64,000 bases of DNA, taken from positions 1 through 64,000 of the forward strand of contig CAVPDS010000015.1 in NCBI GenBank assembly GCA_963702695.1. Reading direction: 5' to 3'. Positions 7,633-15,970 of this stretch are shown here, in pieces. Both the position numbers and the translations under genes were made by a program. The notes beneath the pieces were generated by a model, which was not told the origin of the DNA, made no database searches, and saw only the letters and a list, made by a program, of their open reading frames with translations. Positions within the stretch are counted from its first letter, which is position 1. Each line of letters starts with the position of its first letter. The stretch comes from VAZQ01 sp963702695 (lineage in GTDB: Bacteria; Pseudomonadota; Alphaproteobacteria; Rhizobiales; Xanthobacteraceae).

Positions 7633-8502
7633 TCATCGCACCCTTTGCGGCGGCTTGAAGTAACGCAAGTCAGGCGGCGGCTGGTCCCGATAGAACGGCA
7701 TCAGCTTGCCATCAGCGCTCAGCAAATAGTGGTCCTTGCCGACGAGGACATGATCTCTGGCCTTCTGGCAATTGTATTCGCCCCAGCGCGGATTGCGCTC
7801 GCGCACGTAGGCCTTCTCGACCGTCCACGGACGGGTGAAGGCATGATCGATGGTCGTGATCCTGTCGTGCAGAACGTTGTTGTCATTCTTGTCGAGATAG
7901 AGCCGTTCCTGCACCACGGTCTGATTGTCGTTGTGCAGGGGAAGGCCGGTCGACTCGAGCGCGCGCGGGCCCTTGAAGTTGCGGGTCTCGACTTCAAGCA
8001 CGTCGTAGCGGCCATCCTGATCTTCGTCGATCCACTGGCCGATGGAATAGCCTTGAAAGGCTGGCGGTTCATCCGCCGGCCAGGCGCGCCCATCGGTGAA
8101 GATGTGGCGCGCAAAGTTATTCTGGAAAATGATGTAGGTGGTGGTCGGCTGGATCAGAATCTCCATCGGTGCGACCAGGCTCATGATCCGCGGCATGCCG
8201 GAGAGGACGCAGTCACTCTGGTAATTGTTGCCCTGCCCGCCCTTGGCCTGATCCTTCACGCTGGCTTCGAAGATCGCCTGGTATTCGGGCGTCAGCGGCG
8301 CCTGCTGCGCCAGCCCCATCGGCTTGGTGATGTCCCAGGGATCGCCACCGCGGCCGGCCGCGGGATTGCGCCATTGGCTTTCGAAATCGGGATACTTGAA
8401 CGCCGCGGCGATGGCCGGCGTGGCAATGGCAACGACCAACGTCGCGGAGGCCCACGGGAGGACCACAAGCGCCATCACGCCGCATGATCGTCGGCAACCC
8501 AT
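7633..8502 (-). CDS. Exported uncharacterised protein, 'KYPDFESQW' family, paralogue 2
   Basis: The start at 8502 has a good Shine-Dalgarno (GAGGAGCC) just upstream. It yields 289 residues beginning MGCRRSCGVMALVVLPWAS, with a signal peptide cut near AIAAAF. Landmarks match the neighbour at 6767-7615: FKYPDFESQWRNPAAGRGG, APLTPEYQAIFEAS, CVLSGMPRIM, HIFTDGRAWP, GYSIGQWIDEDQDGRYD, LEVETRNFKGPR, TTIDHAFTRPWTV and QPPPDLRYF. Family function is not known to me. Tandem arrangement with a 17-base gap implies co-transcription. The nearby outer-membrane barrel gene on the same strand could belong to the same unit. Confidence 0.82.
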   Translation of the reverse strand: MGCRRSCGVMALVVLPWASATLVVAIATPAIAAAFKYPDFESQWRNPAAGRGGDPWDITKPMGLAQQAPLTPEYQAIFEASVKDQAKGGQGNNYQSDCVLSGMPRIMSLVAPMEILIQPTTTYIIFQNNFARHIFTDGRAWPADEPPAFQGYSIGQWIDEDQDGRYDVLEVETRNFKGPRALESTGLPLHNDNQTVVQERLYLDKNDNNVLHDRITTIDHAFTRPWTVEKAYVRERNPRWGEYNCQKARDHVLVGKDHYLLSADGKLMPFYRDQPPPDLRYFKPPQRVR

Positions 8503-8608
8503 GATGGCTCCTCGCGGTCGTGCCCAAAGCCCGTCCAGCGTCATCCGCTCCCTTGGCGAAGACGCTTGCCAGCGGTGGTGCAACTATGCCCGGGGAGCCG
8601 CCGGGCAA

Positions 8609-9370
8609 TCAATAGCGCGCAGTGACGGGAGCCCCGCCCCAGTTGAACCGGTAGTTCAACGCCGCGCGCGCGACCGTCATGTCAAGCGTCGCGGTGGTCT
8701 TTCGCTGCGCCAACGGGAACGTGTAGGTGAGCTTGCCGAGGTCGAGGAAGAGAGCTTCCGCCCGCATACTCCAATGGTCGTTGAGACCGACTTCGATGCC
8801 GCCGCCGGCCGCCCAGCCGAACCGGTTGTTGGTGAGACGCTCCTGGGTGAACTGAGTGGCGGCGTTGACCGTGCCAGAGAGCTGCGTGCGGGTGACTTGA
8901 GCTTCGCTCCAGGCCCCGCCGCCGGTCACGTAGAACAGCCAGTTGTTCGCTGCATATCCAAACCGGGCGCGAGCGGTCGCGATCGCCTCGAACCTGCTGT
9001 CGTGCCGGTTGGAGCCGTCGAGCGAGAGCGAGCGGGCGGTGCTGCTGAGCATATCGCCGTCGCCTTCGGCGCCGATCACCCAATTAGGGCTCACCTGGAA
9101 ATTGACTCCGATCTGACCTCCGCCGAGGATTCCCCAGTTGTGGTTGGTATCGGTGGTGATGGCGGCGCCGGTGATCGCGTCGGTCGTCGTGCCCTTGGCC
9201 GTGGTCCACAGGCCGCCGACATTGGCGCCGACATAGACCCCGCTCCAATTATAGTAGGCCGGGATCATGACCGGCGCCTTGACCGGCTCGACCCCCAGAT
9301 CGGCAGCTTGAGCGGGACGACCCGCCACTAGGGCCACAAGTGCAATACCTGCAAGGAATATGTTCTTCAC
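8609..9370 (-). CDS. Outer-membrane beta-barrel protein (Omp25/31-like)
   Basis: A GTG start at 9370 is preferred because AGGAG stands about 10 bases upstream. The result is 253 residues beginning with the family-typical KNIFLAGIALVAL and a signal peptide ending PAQAADLG. The mature chain shows an Omp25/31-type barrel: YNWSGVYVGANVGGLW near the N-terminus, repeated Gly-rich beta strands, WAAGGGIEVGLNDHWSMRAE, and a C-terminal aromatic (NWGGAPVTARY) as required for assembly into the outer membrane. Two relatives lie at 40766-41531 and 42877-43677. Probable structural or porin-like envelope role. The substrate, if any, is unknown. Confidence 0.88.
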   Translation of the reverse strand: MKNIFLAGIALVALVAGRPAQAADLGVEPVKAPVMIPAYYNWSGVYVGANVGGLWTTAKGTTTDAITGAAITTDTNHNWGILGGGQIGVNFQVSPNWVIGAEGDGDMLSSTARSLSLDGSNRHDSRFEAIATARARFGYAANNWLFYVTGGGAWSEAQVTRTQLSGTVNAATQFTQERLTNNRFGWAAGGGIEVGLNDHWSMRAEALFLDLGKLTYTFPLAQRKTTATLDMTVARAALNYRFNWGGAPVTARY

Positions 9371-9766
9371 GACGCGGATACTCCTGATACGCACACACAC
9401 AACTGCTCCCGATTTCTATAGCACCGCGCCCGCCTAACGGGTGTGATCGGCAGGTCACACGGCGGAGACAATATTAACCATAAAATGGCAGCGGAACCGG
9501 ACGCAGTCGGACGGTAAGCGCCGTAAAGGTGGCGCCCTGCGTCGAGCAAGTTCAACTGGCAACGTCGCTTTCCCGTCCCTTGAGCCATATCACCGCACAT
9601 TGCGGCACGCGCCGCTCGGCAAGGGGGTCAAGGCCCTCCTGTGGATGGTCACGGCAGTATCATGAAGCCGTCGCGCCGATGCCACGACGGTCCGCTAAAG
9701 AAGGCATCACAGGCGGGAACGAAATCGGGATTGGGCGGTTTGGGGTTACAAGGAGAGGAGTACCCA
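9371..9766. other. Gene-free stretch between a barrel gene and a zinc-ribbon gene
   Basis: About 400 bases with no ORF that I can support. The part next to 9370 should hold the promoter of the leftward barrel gene: an A/T-richer patch at 9465-9490 (caatattaaccataaaatgg) is the best candidate region. The rest shows no hairpin or repeat that stands out. Confidence 0.4.
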
Positions 9767-10006
9767 ATGCGTTCGCAGACCGCCGCGTTAAAAGCCATTG
9801 GCCACCGCTTTGCGATGCCGACCTGTCCGCAATGCGGAGATTGGCTCGTTGCCCCAGCCAAAGCCGCCTTCGCGGGCGCCGGCTGGGTGCGGCACATGTG
9901 GTGCTGCGAGGAGTGCGGCTACGCGTTCCGGACGTCGGTCAAATATGGCGTCCGTCCGAGCGCAAGCAGCCGCAGCGCCTCGCCGTCGAGCGAGATGCCG
10001 AGTTGA
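9767..10006 (+). CDS. Small zinc-ribbon protein
   Basis: Starts at ATG 9767 behind a strong purine-rich site (aggagaggag). 79 residues: MRSQTAALKAIGHRFAMPTC. Two CxxC pairs (CPQC at about residues 20-23 and CEEC at about 47-50) separated by about 23 residues form a classic zinc-ribbon knuckle. A Ser-rich tail (SASSRSASPSS) follows. No DNA-binding or enzymatic domain is attached. Such free ribbons are often small nucleic-acid-binding or regulatory proteins, but nothing here fixes the role. No operon partner is evident. The next gene starts about 150 bases on. Confidence 0.6.
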   Translation: MRSQTAALKAIGHRFAMPTCPQCGDWLVAPAKAAFAGAGWVRHMWCCEECGYAFRTSVKYGVRPSASSRSASPSSEMPS

Positions 10007-10159
10007 TCGGCCACAAGCATCAACCAAGACAAGATGCCAAGACAAGATGCCAAGGCAAGATGGCGGTGCGCCGCTTTGCCAGCACGCCAGAAATTGATTG
10101 CGGCTTGAAAGCCGCTAAAACTCTGCCTCGGCTACCCGTGCGCGGGCCGAGGAGAGACG

Positions 10160-11347
10160 ATGACATCAAAGAACGGAGAAGAGCTTCCGATCCTGATCGC
10201 CGGTGGCGGCATCGGCGGGCTCGCGGCGGCCTATGCGCTGGCGCGCGAAGGATTTCCGGTTCGCCTGTTCGAGCAGGCGCCGGAGTTCAAGGAACTCGGC
10301 GCCGGCATCCAGCTCGGTCCCAACATTTTCCGCGCGCTTGACAAGCTCGGCCTCAAGGATGCCGTGCTCGCCGACGCGCATCGGCCTCCGGCCATGGAAA
10401 TGCGCTGCGCGCTGTCCGGCGAGCGCGTGACCCGCATCCCGCTCGACGACCCGCGCTTCATCGAGCGCTTCCAGCAGCCCTACGCGGTGACCCACCGCGC
10501 CGATATCCACGCGGCGATCCTGCACGCCTGCGAGCGCGACAACCTAGTCTCGCTCGAGAACAACCGCACGGTCGAGGGCTTCAGCCAGGACGCCGAAGGC
10601 GTCACGTTGACCCTTGGGTCGGGCGAGCAGGTACGCGGCCGTGCGCTGATCGGCTGCGACGGGATGTGGTCAAGAATCCGCGACGACATCGTCGGCGACG
10701 GCAAGCCGATCGTGTCCGGCCACATCGCCTACCGCGCCGTGCTCAAGCGCGAGGACGTGCCGGCTGATCTCTGGCAACCCGACGTGATCCTGTGGGCGGG
10801 GCCGCGCACGCACCTTGTGCACTATCCGCTGCGGCGCGGCGAACTCTATAACCTCGTCGCTGTGTTCCATTCCGACCGCTACGTCGAAGGCTGGAACGCG
10901 GAAGCCGACGCCGACGAGCTATGGTCGCGTTTCACGGGCCAGCGTCCGGAAGTGCTGCGCATGCTGGAGCGCATCGAGACTTGGCGCATGTGGGTGCTTT
11001 GCGATCGCGAGCCGGTGAAGGAATGGACCAAGGGCCGCGTCGCGCTCCTGGGCGATGCCGCCCACCCGATGCTGCAATATCTCGCGCAAGGCGCCTGCAT
11101 GGCGACCGAGGACGCGGTCGTGCTCGCGGAGCAGGCCGCAGCGCATCCGGACGATCTTCCATCGGCATTCCGCGCCTATGTGCAGCAGCGCTATCTGCGC
11201 ACGGCGCGGGTGCAGATCATGGCGCGCGTCTACGGTGATTTTTACCACGCGCGCGGACCGGCGGCCGAGTTGCGCAACCAGATGCTCGCCGGCCGCACGC
11301 CGGAGCAGTCGTACAACGGCGTCGCGTGGCTGTATGGCGGCGGGTGA
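10160..11347 (+). CDS. FAD-dependent monooxygenase, probable 3-hydroxybenzoate 6-hydroxylase
   Basis: 395 residues, the usual size for class A flavoprotein hydroxylases. The N-terminal dinucleotide fold ILIAGGGIGGLAAAYALA (about 11-28), the ALIGCDGMWSRIR 'DG' motif (about 170) and VALLGDAAHPMLQYLAQGA, the 'GD' motif near residue 300, are all intact. The last motif and the C-terminal NGVAWLYGG are what I associate with 3-hydroxybenzoate 6-monooxygenases. These use NADH and O2 to make gentisate, so the exact substrate is an inference. It starts at ATG 10160 after gaggagagacg. No ring-cleavage gentisate dioxygenase is in the window. A perfect hairpin at 11380 separates it from the convergent gene. 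Confidence 0.85.
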   Translation: MTSKNGEELPILIAGGGIGGLAAAYALAREGFPVRLFEQAPEFKELGAGIQLGPNIFRALDKLGLKDAVLADAHRPPAMEMRCALSGERVTRIPLDDPRFIERFQQPYAVTHRADIHAAILHACERDNLVSLENNRTVEGFSQDAEGVTLTLGSGEQVRGRALIGCDGMWSRIRDDIVGDGKPIVSGHIAYRAVLKREDVPADLWQPDVILWAGPRTHLVHYPLRRGELYNLVAVFHSDRYVEGWNAEADADELWSRFTGQRPEVLRMLERIETWRMWVLCDREPVKEWTKGRVALLGDAAHPMLQYLAQGACMATEDAVVLAEQAAAHPDDLPSAFRAYVQQRYLRTARVQIMARVYGDFYHARGPAAELRNQMLAGRTPEQSYNGVAWLYGGG

Positions 11348-11379
11348 GATGGCAGAGGCGCCGCCACGCACTCTTTGAT

Positions 11380-11410
11380 CGTGATTGCCGGGACAAGCCC
11401 GGCAATCACG
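11380..11410. terminator. Perfect hairpin between convergent genes
   Basis: A 13-bp perfect stem (cgtgattgccggg / cccggcaatcacg) with a 5-base loop lies between the 3' ends of the genes at 10160-11347 (+) and 11419-12510 (-). There is no long T-run, so it may be a bidirectional terminator or a REP-type palindrome. Its core resembles part of the repeats at 14258 and 15825. Confidence 0.6.
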
Positions 11411-11418
11411 AAGGTGCA

Positions 11419-12510
11419 TCAGCGCGCCGCGTAAGTCTTGCTGAAACCGTTGCGGGCGTTGGTCATCGTGAACTTGCCGTCGGCGGCAACCGAAGCGGTG
11501 ATCTCGTGGCCCTGGCACTCGGCGGACTCTTCGGTGTTGGCGATCATGTCCGGCGCAGTGTTGTGGGCCGGATCCTTGTCGAGCAGCGACAGATGCTGCT
11601 GCCAGATGCCCTCGATCCCCGGCAGCTTCGCGAACCGCAGATAAGTAACCCTTTCGTAGGGCGTAAAAGTCTTGCCCGGGACCGAAATCGGCTTTACGCG
11701 GTCGTCGCTCGCCCCAAAGCCCTTGCGCGGACCGTTGTTCACGACCACGACCTGCGGCTTGATCGCCCCGATGAACCCCGGTGCATTGGCGCCATCGCCC
11801 GCGCCATGGCGGCCGCTCTGGAACACTGTCACTTGGCCGAGCTTGTTGAGCGGACACGCGAGTTCCATCTCGGTCGCCCAGTCGATGTCGATCGTATTGA
11901 GGTAAGTGAATTTGTTGTAGGACACCAGCACGCCGACGGTTCGCTGATTTTCACCTCCCGCCTTTGACATCTGGGGCGCGTCGGCGCAGAGCGGATTGGG
12001 ACCGCCGCCATTGACGGGCTTGTCGATGAACTTCGCCTCCGAAGCGATCACTAGTACCTTCACTCCGCCCTTGAGCTCGATCTGGTCGCCGGGCTTTATG
12101 ATCGTGCGCTTGTTGCCGGCAACAGATTTGTAATCGTTGAGCCGCCCGCGATCGACTTGGTCGACGACGTCGCCGTGGTCGTAGAACTTGTCGATCGGAA
12201 TCATCTTGGAGAGAGCTGCAAGGCCGCCTTCGTGGTCGGCATGAAAGTGGCTAATGAGCACATGGTCGATTTTTTGCAGACCGGCCTTTTGGGCCGCCGC
12301 AAAAATGCGTTTCGCATCGCGGTCGGCATCCGGATATCCAGTATCGATCAGCATCGATTCACCCGAGGGCGTGACGATCAAAGTCGCCGCGCCGCCCTCG
12401 GTGTCGATCCAGGTGATTTTCACGTCGCCGGAATTGTTCTGAGCGAGCGCCGGAGCGGACGTCGCCAGCGCGAAAATTCCAAGCGCAGTGATGCAAGCTA
12501 AGTGCTTCAT
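11419..12510 (-). CDS. Exported metallo-beta-lactamase-fold hydrolase (ComEC/Rec2-like domain)
   Basis: The start at 12510 (MKHLACITALGIFALATS) fits the Shine-Dalgarno ggagg eight bases upstream; an ATG six bases earlier is too close. About 363 residues with a signal peptide ending APALAQ. The fold is shown by LIDTGYPD followed by SHFHADHEGG (the HxHxDH metal site, near residue 90). ITWIDTEGGAATLIVTPSGES at the N-terminus is typical of the ComEC-type MBL branch. Probably a periplasmic metal-dependent hydrolase; the substrate is unknown. It lies leftward with the LVIVD gene at 12688-14166, separated by a palindromic repeat, and may share its transcript. Confidence 0.82.
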   Translation of the reverse strand: MKHLACITALGIFALATSAPALAQNNSGDVKITWIDTEGGAATLIVTPSGESMLIDTGYPDADRDAKRIFAAAQKAGLQKIDHVLISHFHADHEGGLAALSKMIPIDKFYDHGDVVDQVDRGRLNDYKSVAGNKRTIIKPGDQIELKGGVKVLVIASEAKFIDKPVNGGGPNPLCADAPQMSKAGGENQRTVGVLVSYNKFTYLNTIDIDWATEMELACPLNKLGQVTVFQSGRHGAGDGANAPGFIGAIKPQVVVVNNGPRKGFGASDDRVKPISVPGKTFTPYERVTYLRFAKLPGIEGIWQQHLSLLDKDPAHNTAPDMIANTEESAECQGHEITASVAADGKFTMTNARNGFSKTYAAR

Positions 12511-12582
12511 GTTCATTTCCTCCGTGGTCGGACCAGCTTTTTGAGCACCGGTTCCTGATTGAATGAGCCCGTCAAGGTTCCT

Positions 12583-12676
12583 CCGCTCGTCCCCGCGAAG
12601 GCGGGAACCCAGGGGCACACGGTACGCGGTCTATGCATGTTACCCCTGGATTTCCGCTTGCGCGGGGAATGAACGG
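12583..12676. repeat. Palindromic repeat with imperfect terminal inverted repeats
   Basis: The outer ends are imperfect inverted repeats of about 33 bases: the left end contains gtccccgcgaaggcggga and the right end tccgcttgcgcggggaatg. The element fills most of the gap between the MBL gene and the LVIVD gene. It resembles the dispersed 'GTCCCCGCGAAGGCGGG' repeats common in this bacterial group. Confidence 0.6.
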
Positions 12677-12687
12677 AAGACGTTCCG

Positions 12688-14166
12688 TTAGTTCAACGGC
12701 GGCAGTCCCGCGATCGCCCGCGCCTCTCCCGTGAGCTCCAGCACATGCATTCCGGTGTTGGCGCGGTCGACGATATAGATGTAGCCGCGGTCGTCGGTGT
12801 CGACGTTGTTGGTCTGGATCGCGACCTTGCACTTCTGCTCGCCGTTGACGCGGATGCAGCGCTTGTCGGTCGCTTCCGTGATCGAAGGCACGTAGTGGCC
12901 GACTTCACGCGGCGAGAACGGATCGCGCACGTCGAGCACGCGCAGCCCGGCGTTGAAGAATGCGACCATGGCGAGCTTCTTGTAGAACACTGGCGACATG
13001 TCCTCCTGCGAGGAATGCGCGCCGAAGCGGCCGCCGCGCTCGCAGTAGTGGCCGGTGCCCTCCTTGACCATGAAATTCGAGACAATCATCGGGTGCTGCT
13101 CGACGGTGATGTCGGCGAACCAGACCATCTCGCGCGCCTGCGGCTTGCACTCGTTCTGCGTCGCCTCGTTCACGATCATGATGATGTCACGCTTGGAGTA
13201 GCCGTCGTTGGCGAACTCGTCGATGTTCATCCCCAGCATCGGGAACACCGTATGCGCGCCGACCAGCGGATACATCACCATCTGGCTCACTTCTGGATAT
13301 TTCAGGTTCTCCGGCGTCGGCTCTTTCGGTCCCTTGAGCAGCTTCTCGCGGTCGACGATCTGCAGGATGCCGCCCTTCGAGCTACCGTAGCCGAAATAGA
13401 CGCGGTTCACGCCCGGCATCGAGATCGGGCCGTGCAGTTCGGTCGGGATTGCGCCGGTCGAGCCGGGCTCCTGGCCGGGCAGGCCGAAGTCGCGGATTTT
13501 CACCGGATGCGCGGGGTCGCTGAGGTCGTAGATCTCGGTCATGCGCTTGGTGCGCCAGTTCGGCAGCCCGGAGACGACGTAGGCGATGCCGCCGTCGCAT
13601 TCCCACCAGCTCTTGTGCGTATCGGTGTAGTTGCCGCCGATGGTCGCGAGCCGCACTGGATTGGCGGAATCGGTCACGTCCCAGACTTCGTGCCCTTTTC
13701 CGCCCCACGATCGCAGCATGTAGTAATGGCTCGGGTCGGCCTTGCCGAGCTTGGTGCCGGGGCACACGCGCACCATCTGCGCGCCGCCGCTTTCGGTGCC
13801 GCCGGGCGCGCCCGGAATGTGCTTGAGATATTTGGGATGGGCCGGATCGGTCACGTCGATGATCGAGGTGCCGTTGAATTCTGCCTGCCCCGTCATCGGA
13901 TTGATCGGCTGGGGGAGATCGGCAGCGCCGCCGTGATGGCCCGCGTAGACCAGATAGCGGTTACCCTGATGGATGACGATCGGCTGATAGGAGCTGCGCC
14001 CCTGCAGGTCGTTGTAGCCAACCAGGCGCACGTTGGCGAAATCGGGCGGATCGCCGATCTTCGGCGCGTACTGCGAATGCTGCATCTGCTGGGCCAATGT
14101 CGCCGACCCAAGCGCGAGCGCGGCGAATGCCGTCGAGGCAAGCGACAGGGCGCTGATAGTCCGCAT
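12688..14166 (-). CDS. Exported LVIVD-repeat (beta-propeller-like) protein A
   Basis: 492 residues from ATG 14166 (MRTISALSLAST; GAGGAAC upstream), with a signal peptide ending near ATLAQQ. LVIVD-type repeats recur: SIIDVTDPAHPKYLKHI, EVWDVTDSANPVRLATI, EIYDLSDPAHPVKIRDF and RVLDVRDPFSPREVGHY. The C-terminus has two Cys (RCIRVNGEQKCKVAIQ) that could pair, then DDRGYIYIVDRANTGMHVLEL. It is closely related to protein C at 15971-17425, sharing GHHGG, CERGGRFG and FGLPGQ motifs. The family has no established enzymatic role. LVIVD repeats are thought to form a propeller in surface or periplasmic proteins. Divergent from protein B at 14482. Confidence 0.85.
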   Translation of the reverse strand: MRTISALSLASTAFAALALGSATLAQQMQHSQYAPKIGDPPDFANVRLVGYNDLQGRSSYQPIVIHQGNRYLVYAGHHGGAADLPQPINPMTGQAEFNGTSIIDVTDPAHPKYLKHIPGAPGGTESGGAQMVRVCPGTKLGKADPSHYYMLRSWGGKGHEVWDVTDSANPVRLATIGGNYTDTHKSWWECDGGIAYVVSGLPNWRTKRMTEIYDLSDPAHPVKIRDFGLPGQEPGSTGAIPTELHGPISMPGVNRVYFGYGSSKGGILQIVDREKLLKGPKEPTPENLKYPEVSQMVMYPLVGAHTVFPMLGMNIDEFANDGYSKRDIIMIVNEATQNECKPQAREMVWFADITVEQHPMIVSNFMVKEGTGHYCERGGRFGAHSSQEDMSPVFYKKLAMVAFFNAGLRVLDVRDPFSPREVGHYVPSITEATDKRCIRVNGEQKCKVAIQTNNVDTDDRGYIYIVDRANTGMHVLELTGEARAIAGLPPLN

Positions 14167-14257
14167 TTTCACGTGTTCCTCCCGAGGTGATTGTGTCCGC
14201 CCAGCATACACGCTTGGCCGCGCTCGAAAGAGGGGGCCGCGACACGAACTCGGAATT

Positions 14258-14392
14258 CGTGTCCCGGCCCAGCGAACGCATAGGGCGAGCGCCGAGCCGG
14301 GACCCAGGAGAGAAGTAACGCCCGCAGCCCGTCTCCATATGGTGTGCTTCGCATAGGTCTTAGGCTGGTCCCGGGCAAGCCCGGGACACGAG
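14258..14392 (+). repeat. MITE-like element, copy A (134 bp, terminal repeat cgtgtcccgg)
   Basis: Begins cgtgtcccggcc and ends cccgggacacgagg, so the termini are inverted repeats. The whole unit aligns along its length with the reverse complement of 15825-15958. Shared internal blocks include gccgagccgggaccc / gtcgagccgggaccc and gagagaagt. It lies in the divergent gap between two LVIVD genes. Confidence 0.75.
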
Positions 14393-14481
14393 GTAGGCGA
14401 TACGCGCGCAATGGCCGCCTTGACGCCCGGCATAGCCTATAGGTCAATGCCGGAAATCGTGCGCCAACGGAGGGAACGAGA

Positions 14482-15810
14482 ATGACGTCGCCGATCATGT
14501 TCAAGCGGGTTCTGCGGTCTTCGACGGCGGCGCTCGGCGCCGCCGCGACATGGGGGATGAGCGCGGCGCTGCCGGCGTGCGCCGATCCGGCTCCGCCCGG
14601 CTGGGTGGCCTCCAATCTCGAGCTCGTCGGTTTCACCGGGCTCAACGGCAAGCCCGGCGCCTTCAAGCTCGCGATCAAGCACGCCAAGAACGATCACTGG
14701 TATCTCTACGCCGGGCATTCGTTCGATCAGGGCTGGAGCATCATCGATGTCACCGACCCGAAGAACCCGCGTTACGTCAAGTTCATCCCCTACCAGACCC
14801 CGGAGAAAGAGGTGCTCACCGCGCAGTTGACCCTGCACGACGACATTCTCATCACCGCGATCGACAAGAAATCGGCCACCGACCCAACGCTGATCATCTG
14901 GAACATCAGCGACCCCGAGAACCCGAAGAAGATCGGCCAGTGGAGGGGCGCCGAAGGCGGCTCGCACCGCAACTCCTATCCGGGCGGCAAATACGCCTAT
15001 CTCTCCGCCTTCGCGCCCGGCTATCACGGCAACGGCCACGAATTCATCATCCTCGATGTCAGCAATCCGGCGGAGCCTAAGCTCACCGGCGTGTGGGCGC
15101 AGCCCGGGCAGAAGGACGGCGAGACGCTGCCGGCCGTCCGGCCGGGCTTCCACGGCCCAGCGAACATCAGCCCGGACGGCAAGATGGCGACGATGGGCTT
15201 CACGCCCGACATCATCAATCTCGACATTTCCGACCCGGCGCACCCCAAGCTGATCGGCCGCCTGACCATGACGCCGCCATTCATGTACGCCGGCAATCAG
15301 TCGGTGCACACGGTGCTGCCGTTGTGGGACCGCAACATCCTCTACGCCAGCTCGGAGGCGAGCCAATGGGGCTGCGCCACGACTGGGTTGAACTGGGCCG
15401 GCTTCATCGACAACAAGGACCCCGCGAAGCCGCGGCTGATGTCGATCTTCCCGCCACCGAAGCCGCCGAAGGACGCGCCCTACAAGAGCTTCTGCGACAA
15501 GGAAGGCCGCTTCGGCCCGCACAACACGGTGATGGAGTTGCACAATCCGGACGTCCACCGCCAGGGAGACCACATGTACATCACCTGGTTCAACGCCGGC
15601 ATCCGGGTCTTCGACATCAGCGATCCCTACATGCCGACCGACATCGGCTATTTCATCCCGCCGGAGCGGCCGGATGCGCCGAAACACGAAGGTCCGCACG
15701 AGGCGCCGACCAACTGGATGGAAGACGTCACGCAGGACACGCGCGGCTACATCTACGCCGACGACGACAAGTGGGGCATCTGGATCCTGCGCGACCCGAA
15801 CGCAAAGTAA
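14482..15810 (+). CDS. Exported LVIVD-repeat protein B
   Basis: 442 residues starting MTSPIMFKRVLRSSTAAL, with an N-terminal export signal ending near PACADP. Five LVIVD-type repeats are visible: SIIDVTDPKNPRYVKFI, IIWNISDPENPKKIGQW, IILDVSNPAEPKLTGVW, INLDISDPAHPKLIGRL and RVFDISDPYMPTDIGYF. A CDKEGRFGPHN motif corresponds to CERGGRFGAHS in proteins A and C. It is more divergent from A and C than they are from each other, and is on the opposite strand. It is bracketed on both sides by inverted copies of a 134-bp repeat, which suggests past mobility or inversion of this gene. Molecular role unknown; probably periplasmic or surface-bound. Confidence 0.85.
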   Translation: MTSPIMFKRVLRSSTAALGAAATWGMSAALPACADPAPPGWVASNLELVGFTGLNGKPGAFKLAIKHAKNDHWYLYAGHSFDQGWSIIDVTDPKNPRYVKFIPYQTPEKEVLTAQLTLHDDILITAIDKKSATDPTLIIWNISDPENPKKIGQWRGAEGGSHRNSYPGGKYAYLSAFAPGYHGNGHEFIILDVSNPAEPKLTGVWAQPGQKDGETLPAVRPGFHGPANISPDGKMATMGFTPDIINLDISDPAHPKLIGRLTMTPPFMYAGNQSVHTVLPLWDRNILYASSEASQWGCATTGLNWAGFIDNKDPAKPRLMSIFPPPKPPKDAPYKSFCDKEGRFGPHNTVMELHNPDVHRQGDHMYITWFNAGIRVFDISDPYMPTDIGYFIPPERPDAPKHEGPHEAPTNWMEDVTQDTRGYIYADDDKWGIWILRDPNAK

Positions 15811-15824
15811 CTACGTCGCCTTTA

Positions 15825-15958
15825 TCGTGTCCCGGGTTTGCCCCGAGACCCGGCGCAAGACTTAAGCGAAGCCCATTATGGGGACGGCCTTACGGCCGTC
15901 ACTTCTCTCCCGGGTCCCGGCTCGACGCTCGCGCTGCGCGCTCCCTGGCCGGGACACG
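15825..15958 (-). repeat. MITE-like element, copy B (inverted relative to copy A)
   Basis: Starts tcgtgtcccggg and ends ccgggacacg. Its reverse complement aligns end to end with 14258-14392. It lies 15 bases after the stop of protein B and 13 bases before the stop of protein C, so it also separates two convergent genes and may act as a terminator. Confidence 0.75.
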
Positions 15959-15970
15959 TCTTGCTCAAAT

